Position numbers and translations under genes: made by a program. Positions 1-8,382 of a stretch of 64,000 bases of DNA are shown here, piece by piece. The stretch is from Sphingobacterium paludis (lineage in GTDB: Bacteria > Bacteroidota > Bacteroidia > Sphingobacteriales > Sphingobacteriaceae), in contig NZ_SNZV01000002.1 in assembly GCF_004364125.1 (NCBI RefSeq), positions 248,001 to 312,000 of the forward strand, in the 5' to 3' direction. The notes under the pieces are model-generated. The model saw only the letters and a list, made by a program, of their open reading frames with translations, was not told the origin of the DNA and ran no database searches. Each line of letters begins with the position of its first letter. The first letter of the stretch is position 1.

Positions 1-151
1 TTGTCCGCAAGATGCTGTAGACGAAATAAAGAATATTGCGGCTTACGTTTCGCCATACCGTGGCGGTGAGGGATGCGTACGCGATGTATTGGAAAAGATT
101 CTGCGACTTCGCGGACTATGGAACGTAGAAACGGGAATAAAAAGTATATAG
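1..151 (+). CDS. kdsC: KdsC-like HAD phosphatase, C-terminal fragment
   Basis: The reading frame is open from base 2 and ends at TAG 149-151, one base before the maf ATG. The visible 49 residues begin with CPQDAVDEIK and contain YVSPYRGGEGCVRDVLEKIL. This resembles the C-terminal end of the KdsC/YrbI family of HAD phosphatases (3-deoxy-D-manno-octulosonate 8-phosphate phosphatase, lipopolysaccharide core synthesis), in which a GG(K/E)GAVR-type segment near the C-terminus reaches a neighbouring subunit. The catalytic N-terminal part lies outside the window. The tight coupling to maf suggests one operon. The call rests on a short tail and on the kdsC-maf order, which I recall as common in Bacteroidota. 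Confidence 0.65.
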   Translation, partial: CPQDAVDEIKNIAAYVSPYRGGEGCVRDVLEKILRLRGLWNVETGIKSI

Positions 152-152
152 T

Positions 153-746
153 ATGTTGATAAAGCAAATAGACGGAATCCCTGTGGTATTGGGTTCGCAG
201 TCGCCACGGCGAAAGGAACTTTTGGCCAACCTTGGTATAGATTTTCAGGTTATCGTAAGGGAAACCGATGAGGAGTTTAATCCACAGCAATCACCAGATG
301 ACATTGTAAGGAGCATTGCCTTGAAGAAGTTAGCTGCATTTCATGATGATCTATTTGTTGATAGCCTTGTGATTACGGCAGATACGGTAGTCGTTCACGA
401 TGGGCAAATCTTGGGCAAGCCAAAAGACATAGATGAGGCGGTTGCCACGCTCAGGAAATTGCAGGGAACAGCGCACGATGTGCTTACTGCTGTTGCTATG
501 GGGTACCAGGGTAAGATCCATTCGTTTGTTGAGCGTACCGGTGTTTGCTTCTATCCGATACATGAGGATGAAATTTTAGACTACGTAGAGCGCTTCCTAC
601 CATTGGATAAGGCTGGCTCTTACGGAATACAAGAATGGATTGGTCTGATCGGCGTGAAAGCTTTGCAAGGTTCTTATGAGAATGTGGTGGGGCTACCCAC
701 CGCACGACTGTATCAAGAATTAAAAGTAATTATTGCTAGCGCCTAA
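153..746 (+). CDS. maf: Maf family nucleoside triphosphate pyrophosphatase
   Basis: The 197-residue protein is the usual length for Maf house-cleaning pyrophosphatases, which hydrolyse non-canonical or surplus dTTP/UTP-type nucleotides to the monophosphate in the cytoplasm. The N-terminus carries the family signature SQSPRRKELL (about residues 15-24). The ITADTVV segment (74-80) holds the conserved Asp and is followed by GKP at 88-90, and GTAHDVLTAV (105-114) matches the next conserved block. The ATG follows the upstream stop after one base, so it is probably translated in the same operon as the KdsC-like gene. A bidirectional terminator follows. The exact substrate subgroup (dTTP/UTP versus m7GTP) is not settled by reading alone. 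Confidence 0.93.
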   Translation: MLIKQIDGIPVVLGSQSPRRKELLANLGIDFQVIVRETDEEFNPQQSPDDIVRSIALKKLAAFHDDLFVDSLVITADTVVVHDGQILGKPKDIDEAVATLRKLQGTAHDVLTAVAMGYQGKIHSFVERTGVCFYPIHEDEILDYVERFLPLDKAGSYGIQEWIGLIGVKALQGSYENVVGLPTARLYQELKVIIASA

Positions 747-768
747 GGCTGTAAACTATGAAGTAAAC

Positions 769-806
769 AAAAAGTCTTGCCGCTTTGAAGTAGGCAAGAC
801 TTTTTT
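769..806. terminator. Bidirectional rho-independent terminator
   Basis: A 9-bp stem (agtcttgcc 773-781 with ggcaagact 793-801) encloses an 11-base loop. It is followed by six T on the plus strand and preceded by an A run, so it can serve both maf (+) and the convergent TonB receptor gene (-). Confidence 0.85.
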
Positions 807-848
807 GTACATATTGCGGCACATGGTCATGTGTCCAGCATCGTTGGG

Positions 849-3422
849 TTATTTGATCGTATACCTTAAACCAGCATAAAAAAGTCGTCCGGCGATCGGC
901 CCCCAAAGAAGGTTGGTGTCAAAAAACTGTCCAAAAGGCTCATCAAAAGCCAGGATCGGGTTTTTCTGGAAAAAGTTGGTTAAATTCTCTCCCCCTAGAT
1001 AGACCGTAAGGTTTTTCTCTTTTCCCAGACTTTTACTAACCTGTGCGTTCATCGTTACATAGGCATCCGAATAGGCTTGCAGTTGATAGGCAGCAGGGTT
1101 TTCTACCGTAGAAGGAAGCCTCTTTTTGCCAACCACGTTTAGCGTGTAGTCAAAGCTCCAACCACTATGTAAATTGTAGGCCATATTTACAAATCCCCTA
1201 TGCTTTGCTGTTAAAGGCTTTTGCAATCGGCCAGCTTGATAGTCGGTCTGTACATCAAGTAAGCGGTAGGCAAATCGCGTTTCTAGATGCGCTATAGGCA
1301 TAAAACGGAAATCTGCTTGAAGGCTGTTGGAAAATGATTTGCCGTCTAGGTTGTAAAACGAAACGGCACGCGGGTTTTCCCAATCCACGACCACTTGATT
1401 GCTAAAGTTGTTATGGAAAAGTTCGACAGAAAAGCCAGATTCTCTTCCGAAAAGCTGAAAATCCTGATCGAACGTAAGTCCCGTATTCCAAGAAACCTCT
1501 GGTTTTAAGCCATATGCAGTGTTGCTTGACGAAGCAAGTTGTGCATAATCTACAGCCCGGCTCGACGCAAAGATACCCATGTTTTCGGCAAATATATTGG
1601 CCGTACGTTGTCCTCTGCCGGAACTTAGGCGAAAGGTGGTATTCGGAGCAGGGGCGTAGCGCAATACCGCTCGGGGTGTGGTAAACCACCCATAGATGCT
1701 ATTATAATCCTGACGAATTCCCAAAACAGCGTCAAATTTTTCATTGGGCGCGAATGTATATTCCAGAAAAGCGCCAGACACCGCTTCCGTGCGACGAAAG
1801 TCATTCGTTACAATCTGCTCGTTGTATTTGTCGTAAGACAGAGACAGCCCTGCTCTGTATTTATGCATCACACTACCCAATACATCTTGATAGAGCAGAT
1901 TCGCGTAGCCGCTACGCTGTTCACTGTTGTAGGTGGTTAAACCGAAGTAGCTGTCCTGGCGATAGTGCGCGCCAGATACTTGTAGCCCTATACTTCGCAG
2001 TTTGTGATTTGGAAATACATAACCAATCTTGGCAAAACCCTCGATGCGGTCGATGTCAAAGCCCAACCCATACCTGTTGGTTGTTAGCTTATCCGTCCTT
2101 TCATTAAAGTCGATCTCTCCACCCGTGCGATCATCACTTAAGTATTTTATTCCAAACTGTGCGATAAGGCCTTTGCCGTTTTCGTAATGCCATCTGTTCA
2201 CACCAGAAAAGACATTGCCTACAGGCATGTCGCGGAAGCCATTATTGCTAAAGTTCATGGATTTGTTATACATGAAGTTATCATGTAGTAATAGTCCAAC
2301 CGACCACTTGTCGTTTATTTTTTTTGCTAGATTGAGGTTTACATCCGTTCTGCCCATATTATTCGCATAGGCATTAAAATAAAGCTGATCGGTATTATGC
2401 GGCTTTTTGAGTTCCACGTTGATTTGGCCTGACATGCTTTCGAAACCATTGGCTACAGATCCCATCCCTTTACTGATCTGTATAGACTCAATCCAGGGTC
2501 CAGCCATACTGTTTAGTCCAAGTGGTGCTGCAAAGCCTCGTGGACCGGGGAGATTTTCTACAGTTAGCTGTGTGTAAACGCCGCTCAAGCCCAGCAGTTG
2601 GATTTGTTTGGCTCCGGTAACGGCATCACTACTGACTACATCGACCGACGCATTGGTTTCGAAGCTCTCGCTTAAATCGCAACAGGCGGCTTTAAATAAT
2701 TCCTTTGCCGTGATCATTTCGATACGATTGGGAGAAAGTTTAGCGATGTAATTGGATCGTTGTTTTCGGGACACCACGACCTCGGCCAATACATTATCTT
2801 TCGCGTGAATGACCAAAACCTCGTGGAGGTTTTTCACCAGAATGGTGTCTGCCTTCATCCCGACGAAGCTGACGATTAGGTTGGCATATCCCGTCTGATG
2901 AACAATATCGAATACGCCATTTTCGTTGGTTTGTACCGTTTTTTGCGGATTTTCTTGCCAGCTGATGTTGACGCCGGCAATGGGTGTGAGTTCCCCTTTC
3001 CCATTTTCTTGTACAACTACACCACGTACGGTATGCTCGTGATCGTGATTTTCGTGATCGTCCAGGCTATTTGTTTCTGAAGCTGAATCCAGCCGTTCGT
3101 ACAGGCAACATTCATGCAGTTTCGCATAAACGTCATCCTGGGCACGGATGTCATCGGTATCATGACCCACATCGGCAATAGCCTGTTTAATAGCGGTGCT
3201 GGAGGTTTTATCTCTGTGGAAGTAAACGGTAGCCATATTGGTCTCCATGTCCCAAACGGCTTCATCAACGCCTTTAATTTTGGCTGCTTTCTCTATGCGC
3301 TGTTTACACAGCCCGCAGTTCCCTGCTACTTCAAATTGTATCGTATCTCGCTGTTGCGAAAACGTTGCTGTATAGATAAGGGTAAAGGCAAGTATTAAAA
3401 ATGCTTTAAATAGTGTATGCAT
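849..3422 (-). CDS. TonB-dependent receptor with N-terminal heavy-metal-associated domain
   Basis: This 857-residue outer-membrane receptor has an unusual N-terminus. A signal peptide (about 1-22) is followed by an HMA-like domain (about 27-95) with a CxxC metal site (C36, C39 in GNCGLC). Next come a second cysteine pair (C105, C106 in HECC) and a histidine-rich patch (residues 121-130, DDHENHDHEH). A carboxypeptidase-regulatory-like beta domain (about 132-220), a TonB plug (about 235-345, with PGPRGFAAPLG and GQINVEL) and a 22-strand-type barrel follow. HMA domains bind Cu(I) or similar soft metals, so copper is the likeliest ligand, by inference. The gene lies 84 nt downstream of a cysteine-rich HYC_CC_PP-type gene on the same strand, probably in one operon. 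Confidence 0.88.
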   Translation of the reverse strand: MHTLFKAFLILAFTLIYTATFSQQRDTIQFEVAGNCGLCKQRIEKAAKIKGVDEAVWDMETNMATVYFHRDKTSSTAIKQAIADVGHDTDDIRAQDDVYAKLHECCLYERLDSASETNSLDDHENHDHEHTVRGVVVQENGKGELTPIAGVNISWQENPQKTVQTNENGVFDIVHQTGYANLIVSFVGMKADTILVKNLHEVLVIHAKDNVLAEVVVSRKQRSNYIAKLSPNRIEMITAKELFKAACCDLSESFETNASVDVVSSDAVTGAKQIQLLGLSGVYTQLTVENLPGPRGFAAPLGLNSMAGPWIESIQISKGMGSVANGFESMSGQINVELKKPHNTDQLYFNAYANNMGRTDVNLNLAKKINDKWSVGLLLHDNFMYNKSMNFSNNGFRDMPVGNVFSGVNRWHYENGKGLIAQFGIKYLSDDRTGGEIDFNERTDKLTTNRYGLGFDIDRIEGFAKIGYVFPNHKLRSIGLQVSGAHYRQDSYFGLTTYNSEQRSGYANLLYQDVLGSVMHKYRAGLSLSYDKYNEQIVTNDFRRTEAVSGAFLEYTFAPNEKFDAVLGIRQDYNSIYGWFTTPRAVLRYAPAPNTTFRLSSGRGQRTANIFAENMGIFASSRAVDYAQLASSSNTAYGLKPEVSWNTGLTFDQDFQLFGRESGFSVELFHNNFSNQVVVDWENPRAVSFYNLDGKSFSNSLQADFRFMPIAHLETRFAYRLLDVQTDYQAGRLQKPLTAKHRGFVNMAYNLHSGWSFDYTLNVVGKKRLPSTVENPAAYQLQAYSDAYVTMNAQVSKSLGKEKNLTVYLGGENLTNFFQKNPILAFDEPFGQFFDTNLLWGPIAGRLFYAGLRYTIK

Positions 3423-3505
3423 GTAATAGAATTTGATAATAAAAAACTAAAAAGAGGTAGGCCGCACGCAAAGCGTAACGGAAACAATCGAATTCAGTTT
3501 AAAAA

Positions 3506-3946
3506 TCAAATACGGAAATTACAATGAATAAGATAGGGAGGGGAGTCCGTGACCGAGGTTGGCGAAGATTGGAAAACAGGCGCTTGAAACACATGATCAT
3601 TGCTATCAGGGATAGGAAGGATCCAGAAGAGTGTCAATATCGCCGGTGAAGTGGTAAAAAGTGGAAGCATGTTCGATGCGTTCTCCATTTTGGTTTCACC
3701 TTTTCGAAGGTCGAGGACAATCTCTGAGCAGCAATTTTCCTTTTCGTGACAGTCCGTTTGGGTATCGTTGCTATTCTCCGCGCAGCCTTCCGATTCCATA
3801 CAGTGTGGACACGCATCAGGCATGGATTCTTTCTTCGTTTTAAGAACGATAAGATCGCCTTCTTGACACCGATGCATATATACAGTAGCGCCCGTGCAGG
3901 TGACCGCATAGAGAACCATCATGATATAAGCAACGAATACTTTCAT
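3506..3946 (-). CDS. HYC_CC_PP-type small cysteine-rich exported protein
   Basis: A 146-residue protein begins with a hydrophobic signal or anchor segment (about 1-20). It carries spaced cysteines and histidines: MHRC, DACPHC, GC, DCHEKENCC, and a C-terminal DSPPYLIHC. The H-x-C, CC and PP elements match the pattern after which the Bacteroidota HYC_CC_PP family is named. Its function is not established. The residues and the adjacent HMA-TonB receptor suggest handling of copper or another soft metal at the envelope. I place the start at 3946 because an upstream in-frame start at 3955 would lie inside the -7 box (3953-3960). The transcript may therefore be leaderless. Confidence 0.72.
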   Translation of the reverse strand: MKVFVAYIMMVLYAVTCTGATVYMHRCQEGDLIVLKTKKESMPDACPHCMESEGCAENSNDTQTDCHEKENCCSEIVLDLRKGETKMENASNMLPLFTTSPAILTLFWILPIPDSNDHVFQAPVFQSSPTSVTDSPPYLIHCNFRI

Positions 3947-3952
3947 ACACTG

Positions 3953-3960
3953 CAAATATA
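3953..3960 (-). promoter_or_regulatory. -7 promoter box (TATATTTG) for the HYC_CC_PP/TonB operon
   Basis: On the minus strand TATATTTG matches the Bacteroidota TAnnTTTG element. Only six bases separate it from the ATG at 3946, so transcription should begin at or next to the start codon. I see no convincing -33 TTTG at the usual 19-20 nt spacing. Confidence 0.5.
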
Positions 3961-4021
3961 AGAAAATAAATCAGAATGGATTAGAGGTTGGCATAACGGC
4001 ATACAATCTAATCAGCAACGA

Positions 4022-4052
4022 GTAGCTAACGGCTCCGCGTACCGCTAGCTAC
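4022..4052 (-). terminator. Hairpin after trpA
   Basis: An 11-bp stem (4022-4032 with 4042-4052, one G·U pair in minus-strand RNA) lies 10 nt beyond the trpA stop. No T run follows, so it may act as a 3'-end stabiliser or a weak terminator. Confidence 0.45.
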
Positions 4053-4061
4053 CTGGAATGG

Positions 4062-4826
4062 TTAAGACTTGATCTTTTTTACAAAATTTTTAATCTCGTT
4101 GTGGTAATCCGGGCGAGACAACAATTTTACGAAGGCCGACCCAATGATGGCTCCATGCGCGTAAGCTGTTGCTTTTGCAAACGTTTCTGCATTGGATATT
4201 CCGAAACCAATGACAAGTGGATTTTCCAGCTCCATTTCTTTTAAGCGTTTGAAATAGGCCGTAGAAGATTCTCCCACTTCCAAGTTCTTACCTGTTGTTG
4301 CATTGGAAGATAAAAGATAGATAAAGCTGTTGGAAAGCTTGTCGATCTTACGAATCCGCTCGGTGGAAGTTTGCGGCGTTACCAGAAAAATGTTGCTGAT
4401 ACCATGTTGCTTAAAAATCGTCTCGTATAAGTCTTCGTACTCATACATCGGCAAATCAGGAATGATGACCCCATTCACGCCCACTTCCTGACAGGATCTG
4501 CAGAAATTCTCTACGCCATATTGTAGTACCGGATTAAAATATCCCATCAAAAAAACAGGGATTGAAACACGAGAACGTAGCGTTTTCAACTGTTCAAACA
4601 GTACTTTTAAATTCATGCCGTTTTGTAGCGCGAGCTCCGAACTGTTTTGGATAACCGGCCCATCGGCTACCGGATCTGAATAAGGGAAGCCAATTTCTAA
4701 GAAGTCTGCGCCGGATTTCTCCAGTTCCTCAGCAATATCGATGGTGCTGTCCAATGTAGGATAACCTGCCGTGTAATAGATGGAAAGCAGTTTTTGCTGC
4801 TTGTGCTGGAATATATTCTCTTTCAT
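4062..4826 (-). CDS. trpA: Tryptophan synthase alpha subunit
   Basis: TrpA (254 residues, normal length) cleaves indole-3-glycerol phosphate to indole and glyceraldehyde 3-phosphate, passing indole to TrpB in the alpha2beta2 complex. The diagnostic DFLEIGFPYSDP (41-52) contains the catalytic Glu (E44), and ADGPVIQ (54-60) includes the conserved Asp. The phosphate-binding end is visible as VIGFGIS and GAIIGSAFVKLL near the C-terminus. It is the last gene of the trpD-F-B-A block, three bases after trpB, followed by a hairpin. Confidence 0.96.
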   Translation of the reverse strand: MKENIFQHKQQKLLSIYYTAGYPTLDSTIDIAEELEKSGADFLEIGFPYSDPVADGPVIQNSSELALQNGMNLKVLFEQLKTLRSRVSIPVFLMGYFNPVLQYGVENFCRSCQEVGVNGVIIPDLPMYEYEDLYETIFKQHGISNIFLVTPQTSTERIRKIDKLSNSFIYLLSSNATTGKNLEVGESSTAYFKRLKEMELENPLVIGFGISNAETFAKATAYAHGAIIGSAFVKLLSRPDYHNEIKNFVKKIKS

Positions 4827-4829
4827 GTG

Positions 4830-6014
4830 TTAAAAACCAAAATATTTCATGTAGTTATCCAAGTCCTTGTCTCCTCGACCTGATAGGCAGATGACAACAT
4901 TTTCATCACCTGTAAACGTCATTTTTTCGAGGTGGGCCAATGCGTGCGAACTCTCTATGGCCGGAATGATACCTTCCAGTTTGGTGAGTAATAATCCGGC
5001 TTGCATGGCTTCATCGTCAGTGATGCTTACATATTGCCCCCTGCCGCTTTTAAAGAGCCAAGCGTGCTGTGGGCCTATACCTGGATAATCTAAGCCGGCA
5101 GATATGGAGTAGGGTTCGATTACTTGACCATCTTCAGTCTGCATCAAGATAGAGCGGCTACCGTGCAACACACCGTCTTTGCCCAAAGCGGTCGTGGCGG
5201 CAGTCTCGCCGCTATCAACGCCATGGCCGGCCGCTTCTACGGCAATCAACTTCACCTGCTCATCATCTAGAAAATGATAAAACATCCCCGCTGCATTAGA
5301 ACCACCGCCAACACAAGCCAATACATAGTCTGGCGTTGTGCTTCCGGTCTTTTCGACTAGCTGCTTTTTCGTTTCTTCCGAAATGATGGATTGGAAACGC
5401 GCAACCAAGTCAGGGTAGGGGTGTGGCCCCACCACAGAACCGATAATGTAGTGCGTGTCTACCGGATTGTTTATCCAATCGCGAAGCGCTTCATTCGTGG
5501 CGTCTTTCAAGGTTTTGCTGCCTGAGGTTGCCGCAACGACTTTCGCACCCATCATTTTCATGCGTGCTACATTAGGGGCTTGGCGCGCGATATCTACCTC
5601 ACCCATATATACGACACATTCAAGACCTTTTAAAGCACATACCGTAGCGGTCGCTACACCATGTTGCCCAGCGCCTGTCTCCGCAATAATGCGCTTTTTA
5701 CCCAGTCGCTCTGCCAAAAGGATTTGCCCAATCGTGTTGTTTATCTTGTGTGCACCGGTATGATTCAGGTCTTCTCTTTTCAAAAATATAGTTGCTCCAT
5801 ATCGTTCCGAAAGCCTTTTGGCGTGATACAATGGCGATGGACGACCTACGTAATCTTTTAACAAGGCATGAAATTCCTGCTGGAAACTCTCTTCTTGCAT
5901 GATTTCCAGGTATCTTGACTGGAGCTCTTCCACATTTGGATACAGCATTTCTGGGATGTATGCACCACCAAATGGCCCATAATATCCTTTTTTGTCAACT
6001 TGATATTTACTCAT
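4830..6014 (-). CDS. trpB: Tryptophan synthase beta subunit
   Basis: TrpB (394 residues) condenses indole with serine using pyridoxal phosphate. [11 protein letters not shown] places the PLP lysine at K90. [14 protein letters not shown] is the substrate carboxylate loop, and [12 protein letters not shown] is the PLP-phosphate loop. Length and order are normal for TrpB1, the form that pairs with TrpA. Its start overlaps the end of trpF by 8 nt, and trpA begins 3 nt after its stop, indicating translational coupling. Confidence 0.97.
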   Translation of the reverse strand: MSKYQVDKKGYYGPFGGAYIPEMLYPNVEELQSRYLEIMQEESFQQEFHALLKDYVGRPSPLYHAKRLSERYGATIFLKREDLNHTGAHKINNTIGQILLAERLGKKRIIAETGAGQHGVATATVCALKGLECVVYMGEVDIARQAPNVARMKMMGAKVVAATSGSKTLKDATNEALRDWINNPVDTHYIIGSVVGPHPYPDLVARFQSIISEETKKQLVEKTGSTTPDYVLACVGGGSNAAGMFYHFLDDEQVKLIAVEAAGHGVDSGETAATTALGKDGVLHGSRSILMQTEDGQVIEPYSISAGLDYPGIGPQHAWLFKSGRGQYVSITDDEAMQAGLLLTKLEGIIPAIESSHALAHLEKMTFTGDENVVICLSGRGDKDLDNYMKYFGF

Positions 6015-6627
6015 CTTTAATAATTTTCAAAGCGTTTGCTAGTTTGTCTATGTCTTTAAAAGCCGGAGCGGATTCGAACTTCGAATTCAGGTCTAAGCCT
6101 TGAAGCCTATCGTCCATTAAATTCTTGGCTTCCTCTATGTTTGCTAGTGAGAGGCCACCACTCAAAAAGTAGGGTACATCAAAAGGATATCCGGTCAAGA
6201 GTGTCCAATCGAATGCAAGACCTGTTCCCCCATGTGCTGTACTTTTCGTGTCGAAAAGGAAATAGTCAACGACATCAAGATACGGATACAATTGCTGCCA
6301 ATCAAAATTTTGCCCTATTCCGAAGGCCTTTACTACGAGAACACCTTGCTGCTTAAAGCGCCGGCATGCTTCGGCTGATTCGTTTCCATGAAGCTGTATA
6401 CCAGCTAAACCCTCTTCCAGCTTCTCCTGAATGTAGCTCTCTGGCGCGTCTACGAAAACACCTATCTTTTTTATGTTTTGCGGAATGGATATCATAGTCG
6501 GAACATGGGGAATAAACCGAGGAGATTTTTCATAGAAAATAAAGCCGATATAATCTATGGGAAGCGCCACCAGCGCAGTAATGTTTTCTGGCTCTCGCAT
6601 GCCACACACCTTTACCTGCACATCCAT
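6007..6627 (-). CDS. trpF: Phosphoribosylanthranilate isomerase
   Basis: TrpF (206 residues) carries out the Amadori rearrangement of phosphoribosylanthranilate to CdRP in a TIM barrel. The catalytic pair is present: C8 in KVCGMR and D126 in [14 protein letters not shown] (77-83) and [10 protein letters not shown] (132-141) are the other family blocks. The gene lies one base after trpD and overlaps trpB by 8 nt. The enzyme for the next step (TrpC) is not encoded in this cluster, so it must be located elsewhere for the pathway to be complete. Confidence 0.95.
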   Translation of the reverse strand: MDVQVKVCGMREPENITALVALPIDYIGFIFYEKSPRFIPHVPTMISIPQNIKKIGVFVDAPESYIQEKLEEGLAGIQLHGNESAEACRRFKQQGVLVVKAFGIGQNFDWQQLYPYLDVVDYFLFDTKSTAHGGTGLAFDWTLLTGYPFDVPYFLSGGLSLANIEEAKNLMDDRLQGLDLNSKFESAPAFKDIDKLANALKIIKDE

Positions 6628-6628
6628 T

Positions 6629-7618
6629 TTAGTTGCCGATTAGTGTGTTAAAACTTTTTAAGGCATTAAGCCCCAATAGCGATTCTTCTGCTTCATAAAA
6701 ACAATCGCCAAAAGTTTTTTCCGGATGGATGGTTTTGATGGCGAAGGCCGCGTTGGTAAGCACGACATTGTTTTGGACCGAGGTGCCGTTGCCGCGGATG
6801 ATATGTTGAAAGATTTGAGCAGCCTCGCCTACAGTGTCACCGCCGGCTAGTTCAATGGCCTGAATAGGCGTGAAGCCTATGTCTTCTGTTTTGTAATATT
6901 TTTCGCCGTTGTTGTTGATAATTTTGAAATCTCCTGTCATCGAGATTTCATCGTAGCCATCCAGTGCGTGGATAATGCTGTATTGCTTGGCGGTATTTTG
7001 ATAAAGGTAATTATAGAGACGTGCTAACTCGAGGCTAAACACACCAACAGCCTGATATGTAGGATTCGCCGGGTTTGTTAATGGTCCCAGCATGTTAAAA
7101 AAAGTTTTAACGCCTAACGCGCGGCGGATCGGCGCCACAGTCTTCATGGCGGGGTGAAAAAGCGGCGCATGAAGGAAGCAGATACCTGCTTGATCCAATT
7201 GACGTTGTAACTCGCTGACATCATTCGTGAAACGATAGCCGAGCTGCTCCATCACATTGGATGACCCGCAGCCCGAGGAAACACCGACATTCCCATGTTT
7301 TGCAACTTTATAGCCGGCACCGGCTACCACAAAAGATGCTAGCGTGGAGATATTGAAGGTGTTTTTTCCATCCCCCCCCGTTCCGCACAGATCAATAAGC
7401 TCGTATCCCGGCAACTCCACCTTGACACACAGATCATACATAGCATTACGGAAACCGCTTAATTCTTCCACCCGGATGCTACGCATACCATATATAGTCA
7501 TGAATGCAGCGATTTGGTGTGAGTCATATTTTCCTGTAGCAATGTTGGTGAGTATGGTATATGCCTCATCCTTCGTAAATGTTTTATACTCAAATAAATG
7601 AGCCAATATCTCTTTCAT
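6629..7618 (-). CDS. trpD: Anthranilate phosphoribosyltransferase
   Basis: TrpD (329 residues) transfers the phosphoribosyl group of PRPP to anthranilate. The signature DLCGTGGDGKNTFNIST (about 76-92) forms the PRPP-binding glycine loop, and KHGNVGVSSGCGSSNVMEQLG (about 107-127) is the anthranilate/PRPP region. Length is normal. It is the first structural gene of the block, and a Trp-codon leader peptide with a terminator lies directly upstream. No trpE or trpG precedes it, so those genes must be elsewhere. Confidence 0.96.
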   Translation of the reverse strand: MKEILAHLFEYKTFTKDEAYTILTNIATGKYDSHQIAAFMTIYGMRSIRVEELSGFRNAMYDLCVKVELPGYELIDLCGTGGDGKNTFNISTLASFVVAGAGYKVAKHGNVGVSSGCGSSNVMEQLGYRFTNDVSELQRQLDQAGICFLHAPLFHPAMKTVAPIRRALGVKTFFNMLGPLTNPANPTYQAVGVFSLELARLYNYLYQNTAKQYSIIHALDGYDEISMTGDFKIINNNGEKYYKTEDIGFTPIQAIELAGGDTVGEAAQIFQHIIRGNGTSVQNNVVLTNAAFAIKTIHPEKTFGDCFYEAEESLLGLNALKSFNTLIGN

Positions 7619-7638
7619 AAATTGTAATTCTGTGCAAT

Positions 7639-7666
7639 AAAAAAGGCTTACCTATTCAGGCAAGCC
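7639..7666 (-). terminator. Attenuator terminator in the trp leader
   Basis: In the minus-strand RNA, GGCUUGCC (7659-7666) pairs with GGUAAGCC (7645-7652) across a six-base loop, with one G·U pair, followed by six U (7639-7644). The G·U pair is an A-C mismatch on the plus strand, so the structure favours the minus strand. It ends about 20 nt before the trpD start, so it would stop transcription before the structural genes. Confidence 0.85.
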
Positions 7667-7705
7667 ACTATCTGTTGATGTAAATTTCAAGCAATAGATT
7701 TCTGC

Positions 7706-7724
7706 CACAACTTCAATAGTTGTG
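7706..7724 (-). promoter_or_regulatory. trp leader pause hairpin overlapping the leader stop codon
   Basis: CACAACU (7718-7724) pairs perfectly with AGUUGUG (7706-7712) across a 5-nt loop that contains the leader stop codon. The 5' arm begins directly after the three Trp codons, so a ribosome stalled there would cover it. That would release the 3' side, whose GGCAG (7702-7706) could pair with UUGCC (7659-7663) of the terminator 5' arm. The antiterminator pairing is inferred and short. Confidence 0.65.
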
Positions 7725-7760
7725 CCACCACCACGCTTTATTTACATTGATTGTTTTCAT
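7713..7760 (-). CDS. trpL: trp operon leader peptide with three tandem Trp codons
   Basis: A 15-codon reading frame, MKTINVNKAWWWHNY, starts at ATG 7760 and stops at TGA 7713-7715. Three consecutive TGG codons occupy 7725-7733. Trp is rare, so WWW in a tiny peptide directly before trpD and a terminator is strong evidence for ribosome-mediated attenuation: scarcity of charged tRNA-Trp would stall the ribosome and block formation of the terminator. It lies 11-12 nt after the expected transcription start of the promoter at 7778-7809. Confidence 0.88.
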   Translation of the reverse strand: MKTINVNKAWWWHNY

Positions 7761-7777
7761 TTGTAATTCGTTAAAAA

Positions 7778-7809
7778 CAAATATCTAATATTTATTAATG
7801 AAGTGCAAA
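7778..7809 (-). promoter_or_regulatory. Promoter of the trp operon
   Basis: On the minus strand a -33 TTTG (7806-7809) is separated by 20 nt from GATATTTG (7778-7785), which matches the Bacteroidota -7 TAnnTTTG at all but the first base. The expected start is near 7772, just ahead of the leader peptide. Confidence 0.7.
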
Positions 7810-7824
7810 TTTTTTGAAGAGAAA

Positions 7825-8292
7825 TTAGTAGGTCACGAAGTGCGCTAAATTGTTGCCTTTAGATACCAACGTGAACGAAGCGATTTTGTCATTTTTCAGA
7901 TACAGGGCAAGCATCTGCCGTCCTTTATAAAATAGGAAATACATGTCACTTGTTGATTTTCCTTCTGGATCAATATCGCGGGTCTCTTTTTTGGGGAGTT
8001 TATGGAAAGGGATCGCCTCAATCTGGTCAAGCTGCTTACTCTGCAGGTTTAGTCTGATTTCATTGATGCTCGCCTCTAGATAATCATAGCCTTCGTCGGT
8101 ATCGGTCTGCTCAATGAGGATGTGCTTGCTCAAAATAACGTCTGCACGGAAGGAGGGGTCATCTAGATCCGTTAAAAAAGAGTCAATGACGGCGAAATCC
8201 AGATCTTCTTTACTTTGCTCCTGGCAATGACCTACAGACATTGTCAAAACCATTAAAATTAAGGTGACGAAACACTTAAAATACATCTTCAT
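7825..8292 (-). CDS. Hypothetical secreted protein
   Basis: This 155-residue protein has a clear signal peptide (about residues 1-23, ending near VGHCQEQ). The remaining 130 residues are a mixed alpha/beta sequence with no motif I recognise. The C-terminal half (MYFLFYKGRQMLALYLKNDKIASFTLVSKG) reads as consecutive beta strands. A cysteine at position 23 lies near the cleavage point, but the residues before it do not form a clean lipobox, so I favour secretion or periplasmic location. It stands alone between the trp operon and a DUF2795-like gene. Confidence 0.6.
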   Translation of the reverse strand: MKMYFKCFVTLILMVLTMSVGHCQEQSKEDLDFAVIDSFLTDLDDPSFRADVILSKHILIEQTDTDEGYDYLEASINEIRLNLQSKQLDQIEAIPFHKLPKKETRDIDPEGKSTSDMYFLFYKGRQMLALYLKNDKIASFTLVSKGNNLAHFVTY

Positions 8293-8345
8293 TCATTTAA
8301 TGAGTAGGTTAGACACGGTACGAGCCTCAAGGATTAATGGGCAAT

Positions 8346-8374
8346 AAAAAACGTCTCATGGAGAGACGTTTTTT
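8346..8374 (-). terminator. Terminator after the DUF2795-like gene
   Basis: A 12-bp perfect stem (8346-8357 with 8363-8374) encloses five bases, with T runs on both sides. It lies 9 nt past the stop of the minus-strand gene at 8383. Confidence 0.85.
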
Positions 8375-8382
8375 ATGTTAAT

